From contig JACKJV010000004.1 of assembly GCA_020637775.1 (NCBI GenBank), forward strand, positions 233,200-297,199: DNA of 64,000 bases, read 5' to 3'. Made by a program: the position numbers and the translations under genes. Source of the DNA: Brucellaceae bacterium (lineage in GTDB: Bacteria > Pseudomonadota > Alphaproteobacteria > Rhizobiales > Rhizobiaceae). Positions 50,411 to 58,477 of this stretch are shown one piece after another (position 1 is the first letter of the stretch; each line of letters starts with the position of its first letter). Under the pieces are notes generated by a model. It ran no database searches and was not told where the DNA came from. It saw nothing but the letters and a program-made list of their open reading frames with translations.

Positions 50411-50439
50411 TTGACGCCCATGCAGTCTCAAGCATAAAT
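50411..50439 (+). promoter_or_regulatory. Predicted promoter of the ilvB operon
   Basis: TTGACG (50411-50416) and ATAAAT (50434-50439) with a 17-base spacer form a good sigma-70 match. Transcription should begin near 50446-50447, at or next to the leader peptide ATG at 50447. Confidence 0.6.
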
Positions 50440-50446
50440 ATCAGCC

Positions 50447-50503
50447 ATGAAAACACGGACGAACATTCTCGTAGTACGTTTGCGCATGGGCAGGAGGGCG
50501 TAA
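50447..50503 (+). CDS. Predicted ilv leader peptide with Ile-Leu-Val-Val
   Basis: An 18-codon frame, MKTRTNILVVRLRMGRRA, that ends with TAA at 50501. Four consecutive codons (50465-50476) encode isoleucine, leucine, valine, valine, exactly the end products of the pathway encoded by the downstream ilvB and ilvN. No Shine-Dalgarno sequence is visible and the promoter places the transcript start at or next to the ATG, so the peptide is probably translated leaderless. The frame overlaps the hairpins of the attenuator. Known parallel: attenuator leader peptides of ilv operons in enterobacteria and the leaderless trpL of Rhizobiales. The identity as a control peptide is inferred. Confidence 0.72.
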   Translation: MKTRTNILVVRLRMGRRA

Positions 50504-50560
50504 CCCTCCGGCGACAGCCACCCATGCGCATCACCAGGCCCTCCCAAGGGCCTTTTTTAT
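50481..50560 (+). promoter_or_regulatory. Transcription attenuator of the ilvB operon
   Basis: A perfect 10-bp stem (50481-50490 with 50521-50530) encloses an inner hairpin GGAGGG/CCCTCC (50493-50498 with 50504-50509). It is followed by a terminator hairpin (50536-50553) with a T-run. GGAGGG can also pair with CCCTCC at 50539-50544, inside the terminator, giving an antiterminator alternative. The leader peptide codons for Ile, Leu, Val, Val lie just before the first strand, so a stalled ribosome would cover 50481-50490 and shift pairing. Exact mechanism needs testing. Confidence 0.7.
50536..50559 (+). terminator. Attenuator terminator before ilvB
   Basis: AGGCCCT (50536-50542) and AGGGCCT (50547-50553) form a 7-bp stem with a four-base loop, followed by TTTTTTAT. 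It stands 68 bases before ilvB, so unless it is bypassed ilvB is not transcribed. Confidence 0.8.
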
Positions 50561-50620
50561 TGGCCGGATTAGAGCTAAACGACCAGCCGCTGCTGGAGAA
50601 ACGAAGAGACGGGACTGACC

Positions 50621-52408
50621 ATGGCACAGGAAAATGAAACGGGCGCCGGACGTGAAATGACGGGCGCCGAAATGGTTTTGCAGGCAATGGCCGACAACGG
50701 CGTGGAGCACGTTTTCGGATATCCCGGCGGCGCCGTTCTCCCGATCTATGACGAGATCTTCCAGCAGGAGAAGATCCAGCACATCCTCGTTCGTCACGAG
50801 CAGGGGGCCGGTCACGCTGCCGAGGGCTATGCCCGCTCGACCGGCAAGCCGGGCGTTGCACTGGTCACCTCCGGCCCGGGGGCTACCAACATGGTCACTC
50901 CGCTGCAGGACGCGCTGATGGATTCCATCCCGCTCGTCTGCATCACGGGCCAGGTGCCGACGTCGCTCATCGGTTCCGACGGTTTCCAGGAATGCGATAC
51001 GGTGGGTATCACGCGGCCTTGTACGAAGCACAATTGGCTGGTGAAGGACGTGAACGACTTGCCGCGCGTCCTGCATGAGGCCTTCAAGGTGGCCACCAGC
51101 GGCAGGCCCGGTCCCGTCGTCATCGATATTCCCAAGGATGTCCAGTTCGCCACAGGCCGCTACACGCCGCCGCAACAGATTTCCCGACCGAGCTACCAGC
51201 CACGGGTGCAGGGCGACCGCGAGCAGATCAAGAAGGCTGTCGAGCTCATGGCGTCGGCCAGGAAACCCGTCATCTATTCGGGTGGCGGTGTCATCAATGC
51301 CGGTACCGAGGCCTGTCACCTGCTGCGCGAACTGGTCGATCTGACTGGCTTTCCGATCACCTCGACGCTGATGGGCCTTGGCGCCTATCCGGCTTCCGGT
51401 GAACACTGGCTGGGCATGCTGGGGATGCACGGCACCTATGAGGCCAACATGGCCATGCATGATTGCGACGTGATGGTTTGCATCGGCGCGCGCTTCGATG
51501 ACCGCATCACGGGCCGTCTTGATGCGTTTTCGCCCAACTCCAAGCGTATCCACATCGATATCGACGTTTCCCAGATCAACAAGAATGTTCACGTCGACAT
51601 TCCCATCATCGGCGATGCGGGACGAATCCTTGAGGACATGGTCCGGCTGTGGAGGGCGACCGCGCGGGCCGACCGCGAAGCGCTGAAACCCTGGAACGAG
51701 CAGATTGCGAAGTGGAAGGCGCGCAACAGCCTGGCCTATACTACGAACGATACGGTCATCATGCCACAATATGCCATCCAGCGGCTCTATGAACTGACCA
51801 AGGATCGCGACACCTATATCACAACGGAGGTCGGCCAGCACCAGATGTGGGCGGCCCAGTTCTACGGCTTCGAGAAGCCGAACCGCTGGATGACGTCCGG
51901 CGGTCTCGGCACCATGGGCTATGGCCTGCCCGCAGCGCTCGGGGTCCAGATCGCTCATCCGGATGCGCTGGTCATCGATATCGGTGGCGATGCGTCCGTC
52001 CAGATGACGATGCAGGAGATCTCGACAGCGGTGCAGTACGGTGCGCCGATCAAGATCTTCATCATGAACAACCACTACATGGGCATGGTTCGCCAATGGC
52101 AGCAGTTGCTGCATGGAAACCGCCTGTCCCATTCCTATTCCGAGGCGCTGCCGGATTTCGTCAGGCTTGCAGAGGCTTACGGCGCTCACGGCATCCGTTG
52201 CTCCAGGCCGGGCGATCTCGATGACGCGATCCAGGAGATGATCGATGTGAAGAAGCCGGTCATCTTCGATTGCGAAGTCGCCAATCTGGCAAATTGCTTT
52301 CCGATGATTCCGTCCGGCAAGGCGCATAACGAAATGCTTCTGCCGGATGAAGCCACGGACGAGGCGGTTGCCAATGCCATCGGCGCGGAAGGCAAGGCGC
52401 TGGTGTAA
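50621..52408 (+). CDS. ilvB: Acetolactate synthase large subunit
   Basis: Thiamine-diphosphate enzyme making acetolactate and acetohydroxybutyrate, first common step for Val, Leu and Ile. 595 residues. The catalytic glutamate is in VRHEQGAGHAAEGYARSTGK, the FAD/TPP-binding domain has GDASVQMTMQEI and the ThDP region KIFIMNNHYMGMVRQWQ. The gene lies right after the ilv attenuator. Its partner ilvN is separated by two unrelated genes, a lipoprotein and an exporter. Confidence 0.96.
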   Translation: MAQENETGAGREMTGAEMVLQAMADNGVEHVFGYPGGAVLPIYDEIFQQEKIQHILVRHEQGAGHAAEGYARSTGKPGVALVTSGPGATNMVTPLQDALMDSIPLVCITGQVPTSLIGSDGFQECDTVGITRPCTKHNWLVKDVNDLPRVLHEAFKVATSGRPGPVVIDIPKDVQFATGRYTPPQQISRPSYQPRVQGDREQIKKAVELMASARKPVIYSGGGVINAGTEACHLLRELVDLTGFPITSTLMGLGAYPASGEHWLGMLGMHGTYEANMAMHDCDVMVCIGARFDDRITGRLDAFSPNSKRIHIDIDVSQINKNVHVDIPIIGDAGRILEDMVRLWRATARADREALKPWNEQIAKWKARNSLAYTTNDTVIMPQYAIQRLYELTKDRDTYITTEVGQHQMWAAQFYGFEKPNRWMTSGGLGTMGYGLPAALGVQIAHPDALVIDIGGDASVQMTMQEISTAVQYGAPIKIFIMNNHYMGMVRQWQQLLHGNRLSHSYSEALPDFVRLAEAYGAHGIRCSRPGDLDDAIQEMIDVKKPVIFDCEVANLANCFPMIPSGKAHNEMLLPDEATDEAVANAIGAEGKALV

Positions 52409-52415
52409 CTTGGCT

Positions 52416-52979
52416 ATGCGCGGCTGGCTCCTATCCATGCTGCTGCTGGCGCTTGGCGCCTGCCAGACGGCAGGCGGCAACAGCACGTCAGCCACACTGG
52501 AATCGGCACGGGCGGAAGCCATGAACGCGGCTCCAGAGCGGCAAGGCGTCGCGTCGCTCCAGCCGACGCCGGGAGGCGTCGTCGCCGAGAGGGCGGGCAA
52601 GCCTGTCATACGGGACAGCAGCGATCCTGTCCTCACCGCTGTCGTGAGAATCGGGCGGCTGCAAAAGGCGCAGGGAACGCTTGCGGCCATGGATGCCGTT
52701 TTCCAGTGCTATGAGCGTGCACAGGAACCGCGTGCCACGATTGCCGATGCAAAGGTCTGCGCCGCGCAGGATTTCGCCGTGTCGAAGAGCGTTGAAGAGG
52801 GGCGGGCGCAACCGGCCGGACGGCAGGCCGATGCGCGAAGCGCCATCATTTCCCGCAGGGCAGCGCAACGGATCGGCGCGCTGATGCAGCTCAAAGGCAT
52901 GAACCAGGCCGAGTTCGACCGGTTCGGCCTGTACCTGCATCAGGTCGTGAAGCCGGCACACATTCGAGCCATGTCATGA
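52416..52979 (+). CDS. Hypothetical lipoprotein in the ilv operon
   Basis: A 187-residue protein with a lipoprotein signal: MRGWLLSMLLLALGACQTAGG, where LGAC is the lipobox and the Cys is at residue 17. The mature part has a low-complexity start, then an Ala/Arg/Gln-rich alpha-helical body (RAAQRIGALMQLKGMNQAEFDRFGLYLHQ). I do not recognise a family. The start at 52416 fits a lipoprotein and is preferred to the frame beginning at 52347. It is seven bases after ilvB and overlaps the next gene by four, so it is cotranscribed. Confidence 0.7.
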   Translation: MRGWLLSMLLLALGACQTAGGNSTSATLESARAEAMNAAPERQGVASLQPTPGGVVAERAGKPVIRDSSDPVLTAVVRIGRLQKAQGTLAAMDAVFQCYERAQEPRATIADAKVCAAQDFAVSKSVEEGRAQPAGRQADARSAIISRRAAQRIGALMQLKGMNQAEFDRFGLYLHQVVKPAHIRAMS

Positions 52980-53884
52980 CATCAAGGGCACTCCCCGGAT
53001 GGATCGACTACGGTCTCCTGCTTCTGCTCGCTGCTTTCTGGGGCGGTTCGTTCGCACTCATCAAGCAGACGGTTGGCGACTACCCGCCCGCCTTCATGAG
53101 CATGGTGCGCCTGGCGATCGCAGGCGTGGTCATGCTTTGTATCGCGCTGTTCTTGCGGGAGCGGATTCAATGGTCTGCGCGGACAGCCTGGATGCTTCTT
53201 CTGATCGGGATTTTCGGCAATTCGCTGCCTTTCAGCCTGATTGCGTGGGGGCAGCAAGTGGTCGATGCGAGCCTCGCCTCCATCCTGATGGGCATCATGC
53301 CACTGGCCACGCTGCTGCTGGCGCATTTCTTTACCGGGGGCGATGAGCCGCTCTCGGCTGGCAAGGTCGTTGGCGCAATCATCGGATTGGCCGGGCTTGC
53401 CATACTCGTCGGGCCATCCGTCCTGTACCGGCTGGGCGATGACGGTGTGCGGCAATTGGCCATTGTCGGCGCGGCGATTTCCTACGGGATCAATGCGGTT
53501 CTGACCAAGTCCATGCTCCACCAGCCGCGCAGGGCTGCCGCGGCGGCGCTGCTTCTGGCGGGGGCGCTGACGCTTTTTCCGGTCTCGCTCCTATCGGAAG
53601 ACTGGTCAGCGATAGAGCCGGGCAGCGCAAGCACGACGGTAGTTGTCCTGTTGGCCCTGTTTCCGACGGCCATGGCGTCCTTGCTTGTCTTCATCGTGCT
53701 TGAGCGCCAGGGCGCAGGCTTCTTCAGCAATGTCAACTTTCTGGTGCCGCTGTTCGGCATTGTCTGGGCTGTCGCCCTTCTGGGGGAAGCGCTCGATCCG
53801 CGGGCTTTGACCGCGCTCGGCGTCATTCTCACCGGTCTTGTCATCGCGCGCCAATCGGCGCAAAAACCATCACGTGTCGCCTGA
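52976..53884 (+). CDS. EamA/DMT-family transporter
   Basis: A 302-residue membrane protein with about ten hydrophobic helices and two EamA repeats (YGLLLLLAAFWGGSFALIKQT and later AAISYGINAVLTKSM). Family members export amino acids or metabolites; a role in exporting surplus branched-chain amino acids or intermediates is only suggested by the location between ilvB and ilvN. Starts within the lipoprotein stop (ATGA). Confidence 0.82.
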   Translation: MTSRALPGWIDYGLLLLLAAFWGGSFALIKQTVGDYPPAFMSMVRLAIAGVVMLCIALFLRERIQWSARTAWMLLLIGIFGNSLPFSLIAWGQQVVDASLASILMGIMPLATLLLAHFFTGGDEPLSAGKVVGAIIGLAGLAILVGPSVLYRLGDDGVRQLAIVGAAISYGINAVLTKSMLHQPRRAAAAALLLAGALTLFPVSLLSEDWSAIEPGSASTTVVVLLALFPTAMASLLVFIVLERQGAGFFSNVNFLVPLFGIVWAVALLGEALDPRALTALGVILTGLVIARQSAQKPSRVA

Positions 53885-53896
53885 AGGATAACGATC

Positions 53897-54469
53897 ATGA
53901 ACGCGCAATTGCAGCCAACCGGTTCCGCCTACTTCATCGAGAAGAGCATGGAAAAGCCGGAAACCCATACGCTTTCGGTGCTGGTGGATAACGAGCCGGG
54001 CGTGCTTGCACGGGTGATCGGCCTGTTTTCCGGGCGTGGCTACAATATCGACAGCCTGACCGTCTCTGAAACAGAACACGAGCGGCATCGTTCCCGCATC
54101 ACGATCGTGACGACGGGGACGCCGCATGTCCTGGACCAGATCAAGGCGCAACTGGAACGGATCGTGCCGGTGCACCGGGTGGTCGATCTCACGGTTCGGG
54201 CGCGTGAACTGGGCAATGACAAGCCGGTGGAGCGGGAGCTTGCACTTATCAAGGTTGCCGGCGCCGGCGACAAGCGGGTGGAGGCGCTTCGCCTGGCAGA
54301 CGCTTTCCGCGCATCCGTGATCGACGCGAATGTCGGGCATTTCATTTTTGAGATTACCGGCAAACCCTCCAAAATCGATCAGTTCATCGCCATCATGGCA
54401 CCGCTTGGCCTGATTGAAGTGTGCCGAACCGGCATTGCGGCGCTCAATCGTGGCGATCAGGGAATGTAG
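53897..54469 (+). CDS. ilvN: Acetolactate synthase small (regulatory) subunit
   Basis: ACT-domain protein of 190 residues that gives IlvB feedback control by valine. THTLSVLVDNEPGVLARVIGLFSGRGYNIDSL is the ACT core, split here as HTLSVLVDNEPGVLARV and IGLFSGRGYNIDSLT. The second half, with RELALIKVAGAGDKRVEALRLADAFR, is the C-terminal domain of IlvN/IlvH. It follows the exporter after 12 bases and ends the ilvB-lipoprotein-exporter-ilvN unit. Confidence 0.93.
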   Translation: MNAQLQPTGSAYFIEKSMEKPETHTLSVLVDNEPGVLARVIGLFSGRGYNIDSLTVSETEHERHRSRITIVTTGTPHVLDQIKAQLERIVPVHRVVDLTVRARELGNDKPVERELALIKVAGAGDKRVEALRLADAFRASVIDANVGHFIFEITGKPSKIDQFIAIMAPLGLIEVCRTGIAALNRGDQGM

Positions 54470-54487
54470 GGACGGGCCGTTTGTCTG

Positions 54488-54560
54488 TGCCGTGCCGGGG
54501 TAGCTCGCGGAGAGGATGACTTGCTCCACGGGCGCCCGCATCTAGCAGACCGGCACGGCA
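54488..54560. repeat. Long-range inverted repeat between ilvN and the RecD-like gene
   Basis: TGCCGTGCCGG (54488-54498) and CCGGCACGGCA (54550-54560) are perfect 11-bp inverted copies around 51 bases that contain smaller self-complementary pieces (such as CTCGCGGAG and CACGGGCGCCCG). Located between two convergent genes. It may be a bidirectional terminator or a small RNA; no T-run follows either strand. Confidence 0.4.
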
Positions 54561-54567
54561 AGCCGGT

Positions 54568-55701
54568 TCATTTCACGATGGTCAGACGCTCCGCGGCTCG
54601 GGTGATCGCGGTATAGAGCCAGCGGGCACGGGTATCGCGAAAGGCGTAGCTTTCATCAAACAGGACAACATTGTCCCATTGGGAACCCTGTGCCTTGTGG
54701 ACGGTCAAGGCATAGCCATAGTCGAAATCGTCGAAACGCTTCCTTGTCTGCCAGGGGATTTCCGTCTCCGGCGTCTCAAAGGCAGACTTGAGCAGCTTGA
54801 TCTTGGCAACGCCGCGATCGGGATCATCCTCCTCCGGTGAGACCAGCAGATTGATACCCGGCTTCACTGTTTCCCTGCTCGCCGTCATGACCTTCCACAA
54901 GGAACCGTTCAGCAGCCCCTTTGCCGGGTCGTTGCGCAGGCAAACCATCTTGTCGCCCGCCTGGGGCAGAGATCCGGAAAAGCCCTTGAGTTCCCGCAGC
55001 CGTGCATTGTACCGGCGGCGGGTGCGGTTTGTTCCAACCAGCACCTGGTCGGCATCAAGTACAAGGTCCTGCGTGACCTGCGCCTTGGAGATGACCTGCG
55101 CTGTGCCATAGTCGCCAAGCATCAGCTCGCGGCCTTCACGGACATCAAGTGCCATGGAAATGATAGGATTGTCCCGGGCTTGGCGGTGGATCTCCGTCAG
55201 CAGGAAATCCGGCTCGTGTTCGGTGAAGTACCCGCCGCCGGAGATCGGCGGTAACTGTCCGGGGTCGCCGAGCACGAGTATCGGTGTTCCAAAACTCATC
55301 AAATCCCTGCCAAGCGCCTCATCCACCATCGAGCATTCGTCAACGATGATCAGTTTGGCGCGTGAAACGGCGCTTTGACGATTCAGCGAGAAGGTCGGTG
55401 AGACCGAAGTCTTGCCCGTCGTTTCATCCTCGACCGCTTCCTCGCCACGGGGCCGGTAGATCAGCGAATGGATGGTGCGCGCATTCGTTGCGCCCTTGGA
55501 CCGCAGGACCTGCGCTGCCTTGCCCGTGAACGCCGCAAACTGGACATCTCCGGCCACGTTTTCCGCGAAATGGCGCGCAAGGGTTGTTTTTCCGGTGCCG
55601 GCATAACCGAAAAGGCGGAAGAGTGGCGAGCGCCCTTCCTTCAACCAGTCGTCAACGCGTTTGAGCGCCTCATCCTGTTCCGGAGAAAAAATCATGCCCA
55701 T
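54568..55701 (-). CDS. RecD-like AAA ATPase/DNA helicase
   Basis: A 377-residue superfamily 1B helicase similar to RecD/TraA-type. Walker A FGYAGTGKTTLARHFAE, Walker B LIIVDECSMVDEALG, GDPGQLPPI, and the C-terminal UvrD-like motif ALTVHKAQGSQWDNVVLF with ITRAAERL. It has none of the extra RecD N-domains and no RecB or RecC beside it. It resembles the stand-alone ATP-dependent RecD-like helicases of alphaproteobacteria, with a possible role in recombination or repair. Convergent with ilvN. Confidence 0.88.
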   Translation of the reverse strand: MGMIFSPEQDEALKRVDDWLKEGRSPLFRLFGYAGTGKTTLARHFAENVAGDVQFAAFTGKAAQVLRSKGATNARTIHSLIYRPRGEEAVEDETTGKTSVSPTFSLNRQSAVSRAKLIIVDECSMVDEALGRDLMSFGTPILVLGDPGQLPPISGGGYFTEHEPDFLLTEIHRQARDNPIISMALDVREGRELMLGDYGTAQVISKAQVTQDLVLDADQVLVGTNRTRRRYNARLRELKGFSGSLPQAGDKMVCLRNDPAKGLLNGSLWKVMTASRETVKPGINLLVSPEEDDPDRGVAKIKLLKSAFETPETEIPWQTRKRFDDFDYGYALTVHKAQGSQWDNVVLFDESYAFRDTRARWLYTAITRAAERLTIVK

Positions 55702-55835
55702 TCACTGCCCGATTCGGCGCACAAAGGCGAGGTGGTTTCTCTCGATTGTCGCAGCTTTGAGATTGCCAACTAGGGTTGTATATGGTAGTAAATAGAAAAG
55801 GTTAATTCAGTATTCAAATCCAGTTTGCAGCTACC

Positions 55836-56276
55836 ATGACTATTGCGCCTCTCAGTGGCCGCCCGCCACGTGTTCCCGAGCCGAAATTCGCCTCAATCAC
55901 GCCGGAGCAGATTTCTGCCCTGGTCGAGGAATTCTATGCTTCAATTCGTACCGACCATAGGCTGGGGCCGCTTTTCGAGGCACGTGTTCAGGGGCGCTGG
56001 GATGCGCATCTGGAGCGGATGAAGGGCTTCTGGCGATCCATTTTGCTGAAGTCCGGCGAGTATGTCGGGCAGCCGGTCGCTGTCCACATGACGATCAATG
56101 AGTTGCGTGAGGACGATTTCAGGATATGGCTGAAACTGTTTGAAGAAACAGTCCGGCGCGTCTTTCATCCAGAAGCTGCGCCGCACGTGATTTCCGCAGC
56201 CCGGCGCATCGGCCGCAGCCTCTGGCTTTCCCGCTTCGGCGGACCATTCAAGCGGCCGCCGGTATGGCTGGACTAG
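55836..56276 (+). CDS. Group III truncated hemoglobin
   Basis: A 146-residue haem protein with the short-globin layout: ISALVEEFYASIRTDHRLGPLFE near the start (B/E-helix region), then HLERMKGFWRSILLKSGEYVGQP and VHMTINELREDDFRIWL with a candidate proximal histidine. FHPEAAPHVISAARRIGRSLW is the final helix. The family binds O2 or NO. The about 90 bases upstream are AT-rich (55760-55830) and probably hold its promoter, but no operator could be read with confidence. Confidence 0.85.
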   Translation: MTIAPLSGRPPRVPEPKFASITPEQISALVEEFYASIRTDHRLGPLFEARVQGRWDAHLERMKGFWRSILLKSGEYVGQPVAVHMTINELREDDFRIWLKLFEETVRRVFHPEAAPHVISAARRIGRSLWLSRFGGPFKRPPVWLD

Positions 56277-56372
56277 CGGCCTTGCTGCTCCCGGACATGT
56301 TCCGTGGCGGTGGCGATCCGATTGCAGGACTGTAAATACCGGTCGCTTGGCGAAACGAATAGCCTATTGGTA

Positions 56373-57824
56373 TCAGGTCGCTTCGTGGCGGCGGCTTTCA
56401 AGGCCGGGAGCGTCGCCCAATGCCGATACGGACTCCTGGAACAGGGCATCGTCCACGAACTCCATATTATCCTGCGTCAGGAGCCAGTCACCGGCCTGTT
56501 TGGCGAGCGGCGCAGCATTCTCCGCTTCCATGAATTCCTGTTCGATCCGGGCGAAGTTCTGGTCATCCGATCCGGCAGCCGGGTCCCCGGAAAGCTCCAC
56601 GGCCAGGCCTCCATCGTGAACCAAGAGTTCGCTCAGCGCCTCGAAGGCTTCCAGGTGCCGGATGGCTCCACAGGCATTCAGTCCCTCTGAACAGGCCGCC
56701 CAGAGGTCCGGTTGGCCCCAGGCATTGTAGACGAAGGCACCGAGCCCGTTTTCCGCCACGTTCCGGACCAGGAAATCCATGCACCACAGCATGACTGCGG
56801 CTCTCGGCAATTCCTCCGGATAGTAGCCGGCATCGAACATGAGGTAGTCGGCAACCTTGACCGCCAGTTCCGCTGCCCGTTCTCCATCATTCTGATCTGC
56901 CAGTGAAGCGGGCAGCAGGATGGATTTGACAGGCGCGACCCTGGTATCCTGCTCCGGCCCGGATGGAAGAGCGCTGTCGTCGCTTTCTTCTTCGTCGTGC
57001 AAGGGCAAGGCCACCGCGTTTGCTTCGGTTTCGGCGGTCTGCATGGCTGTGGCTTCATGGGAAACCAGAAGACCTTGCGAATCCGGAGCCAATGGCGGTA
57101 GGTCGATCGTGTCGCGGGACCATGACGGCGCGCCGTTGCCGGCGTGAAGAGAACCGGCAGCTTCCATTTCCGAATCAGTACCGGACGGGGTGTTCTCATC
57201 CGCAGGTGCGGGCAAGACGTCCGACAATGCAGCCGGTATCGGGGGGCTTGCGTCGTCGGTGGAACCGTCCGCGATGTTGCCGGTTGGCGCCGGGTCACCA
57301 TTGTCTCTGGACGCCGGTACTTCTTCTTCGCCGCTCTCATGGCGAAGGGCTTCGAGCCGTTCCCTCAGGCGATCGCGCAAGCTTTCCAGCGTGTCGCCGT
57401 TGCCGTCCATGTCGAAATCGGCCCCGTCGGGCGCAGTTGGAGGCATTGCGTCCGTTTCGTCCCGCGGGCCGACATCCGCAATGCCGGTATCCGCAATGCC
57501 GGTATCCGCAATGCCGACATCGCCGGGTACAGTGACTTCGTCGGCCTGGGGTCCGGATCGCGTGTCAACCTGATCCCCGGAGACGTTGCGTATTTCTTCT
57601 TGCCAGGCGGTTTCATCGTTCAGCGGTGCCAGCGGAGGCTGTTCGGCAATACCGTCAAGCGCCGTATCCTGCGGCGCGAGGTCAGGCGGATTCAGTTCCT
57701 TGCGCGTGGGGCGGGCCAGGATCGAACTTATCCGCCTGCGAAGCATTGCCTTGTCTTCCGTCGCGTAGGACGGAACATCTGTCTTCGACTTCGCTCTACC
57801 CAAAAGATCCGTCAACCTGGACAT
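56373..57824 (-). CDS. DUF4375 (DMP19-like) protein with long disordered N-terminal region
   Basis: A 483-residue protein. Residues about 30-330 are acidic, proline-rich low-complexity sequence, including three tandem copies of the GIADT/V motif (DNA repeat of 15 bases at about 57470-57520). The C-terminal about 150 residues (YLMFDAGYYPEELPRAAVML, then AENGLGAFVYNAWGQPDLW and GLNACGAIRHLEAFEAL) match the DUF4375 core seen in the DNA-mimic protein DMP19. The ATG at 57824 has AGAGGG seven bases upstream. Whether it mimics DNA is not shown. Unusual size compared with 160-residue DMP19. Confidence 0.7.
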   Translation of the reverse strand: MSRLTDLLGRAKSKTDVPSYATEDKAMLRRRISSILARPTRKELNPPDLAPQDTALDGIAEQPPLAPLNDETAWQEEIRNVSGDQVDTRSGPQADEVTVPGDVGIADTGIADTGIADVGPRDETDAMPPTAPDGADFDMDGNGDTLESLRDRLRERLEALRHESGEEEVPASRDNGDPAPTGNIADGSTDDASPPIPAALSDVLPAPADENTPSGTDSEMEAAGSLHAGNGAPSWSRDTIDLPPLAPDSQGLLVSHEATAMQTAETEANAVALPLHDEEESDDSALPSGPEQDTRVAPVKSILLPASLADQNDGERAAELAVKVADYLMFDAGYYPEELPRAAVMLWCMDFLVRNVAENGLGAFVYNAWGQPDLWAACSEGLNACGAIRHLEAFEALSELLVHDGGLAVELSGDPAAGSDDQNFARIEQEFMEAENAAPLAKQAGDWLLTQDNMEFVDDALFQESVSALGDAPGLESRRHEAT

Positions 57825-57968
57825 GCCCAGACCCTCTTTCCCGCAAGTTCCGTAAGCTTGACCCTTGAGGGTGAAACTCAAGCCAACGGATTAATACCAG
57901 AACCGAGGTTCGCCGTTATTGGTCAACAAATATTGAACGACGGCAAATCTGGCGGTGCGGCAAGTCGA

Positions 57969-58373
57969 TCAGGGCTGGACCTGGGATCGAATTGTTCGCC
58001 CTCTCAGGACATTCACGGCAAAAAGCAGCGCGCCGCAACCCGCCACGATCGAGGCGAATTGAAACACGCCGTCGCCCTGATCCAGGTCCTGCAATGTGCG
58101 GCCTGTGACCAGCAGGGCAACACCCGCTTCCCAGATCCAGAGCTGGGGCTTTGCCATGCGAGACGCCTTCATGCCGGGAAAGAGGCGATAGGTCAGGCCC
58201 ATCACCGACGAGCCGCAAAAACCGGCCATGAAGGCATAGGCATGGGGAAGGCTCATCGGGGAGGTTGTCATGCCGGAAATGATCGCGAGCACGACAGACG
58301 CAACCAGCCACGCAGCGCCGGGAAGGAGGAGGTGTTCATCGACCTTGCTTGAGGGAACATTCGCTTGAAACAT
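57969..58373 (-). CDS. Small haem-copper-oxidase-subunit-I-like membrane protein
   Basis: A 134-residue protein with about four hydrophobic helices. [21 protein letters not shown] and [26 protein letters not shown] resemble the HAHLNLLGWVxxxLFGLxYRLxP pattern of the small cbb3-like cytochrome oxidase subunit I fragments annotated in alphaproteobacteria; the second histidine of that pattern is replaced here. Probably not a functional oxidase by itself. It is upstream of the DUF4375 gene on the same strand, with a gap of about 145 bases. Confidence 0.55.
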   Translation of the reverse strand: MFQANVPSSKVDEHLLLPGAAWLVASVVLAIISGMTTSPMSLPHAYAFMAGFCGSSVMGLTYRLFPGMKASRMAKPQLWIWEAGVALLVTGRTLQDLDQGDGVFQFASIVAGCGALLFAVNVLRGRTIRSQVQP

Positions 58374-58477
58374 CGGGACACTCGTTTGAAACCGGTTGCG
58401 TCGGACGACGCTGCTACAATAGTTTCGCGAACCGCAAGGACCAACCCTCTTGTATGTCGCAGCCGGAAGATAAATCC

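Noticed and set aside
50531..52690. Minus-strand frame of 719 codons opposite ilvB
   Set aside because: Shadow of ilvB; no ribosome-binding site or family match.
54568..55701. RecD-like helicase as part of a RecBCD or conjugation relaxase locus
   Set aside because: No recB, recC or relaxase is beside it; it is a stand-alone short form.
57144..58352. Plus-strand frame of 402 codons opposite the DUF4375 and oxidase-like genes
   Set aside because: Low-complexity antisense translation without any domain.
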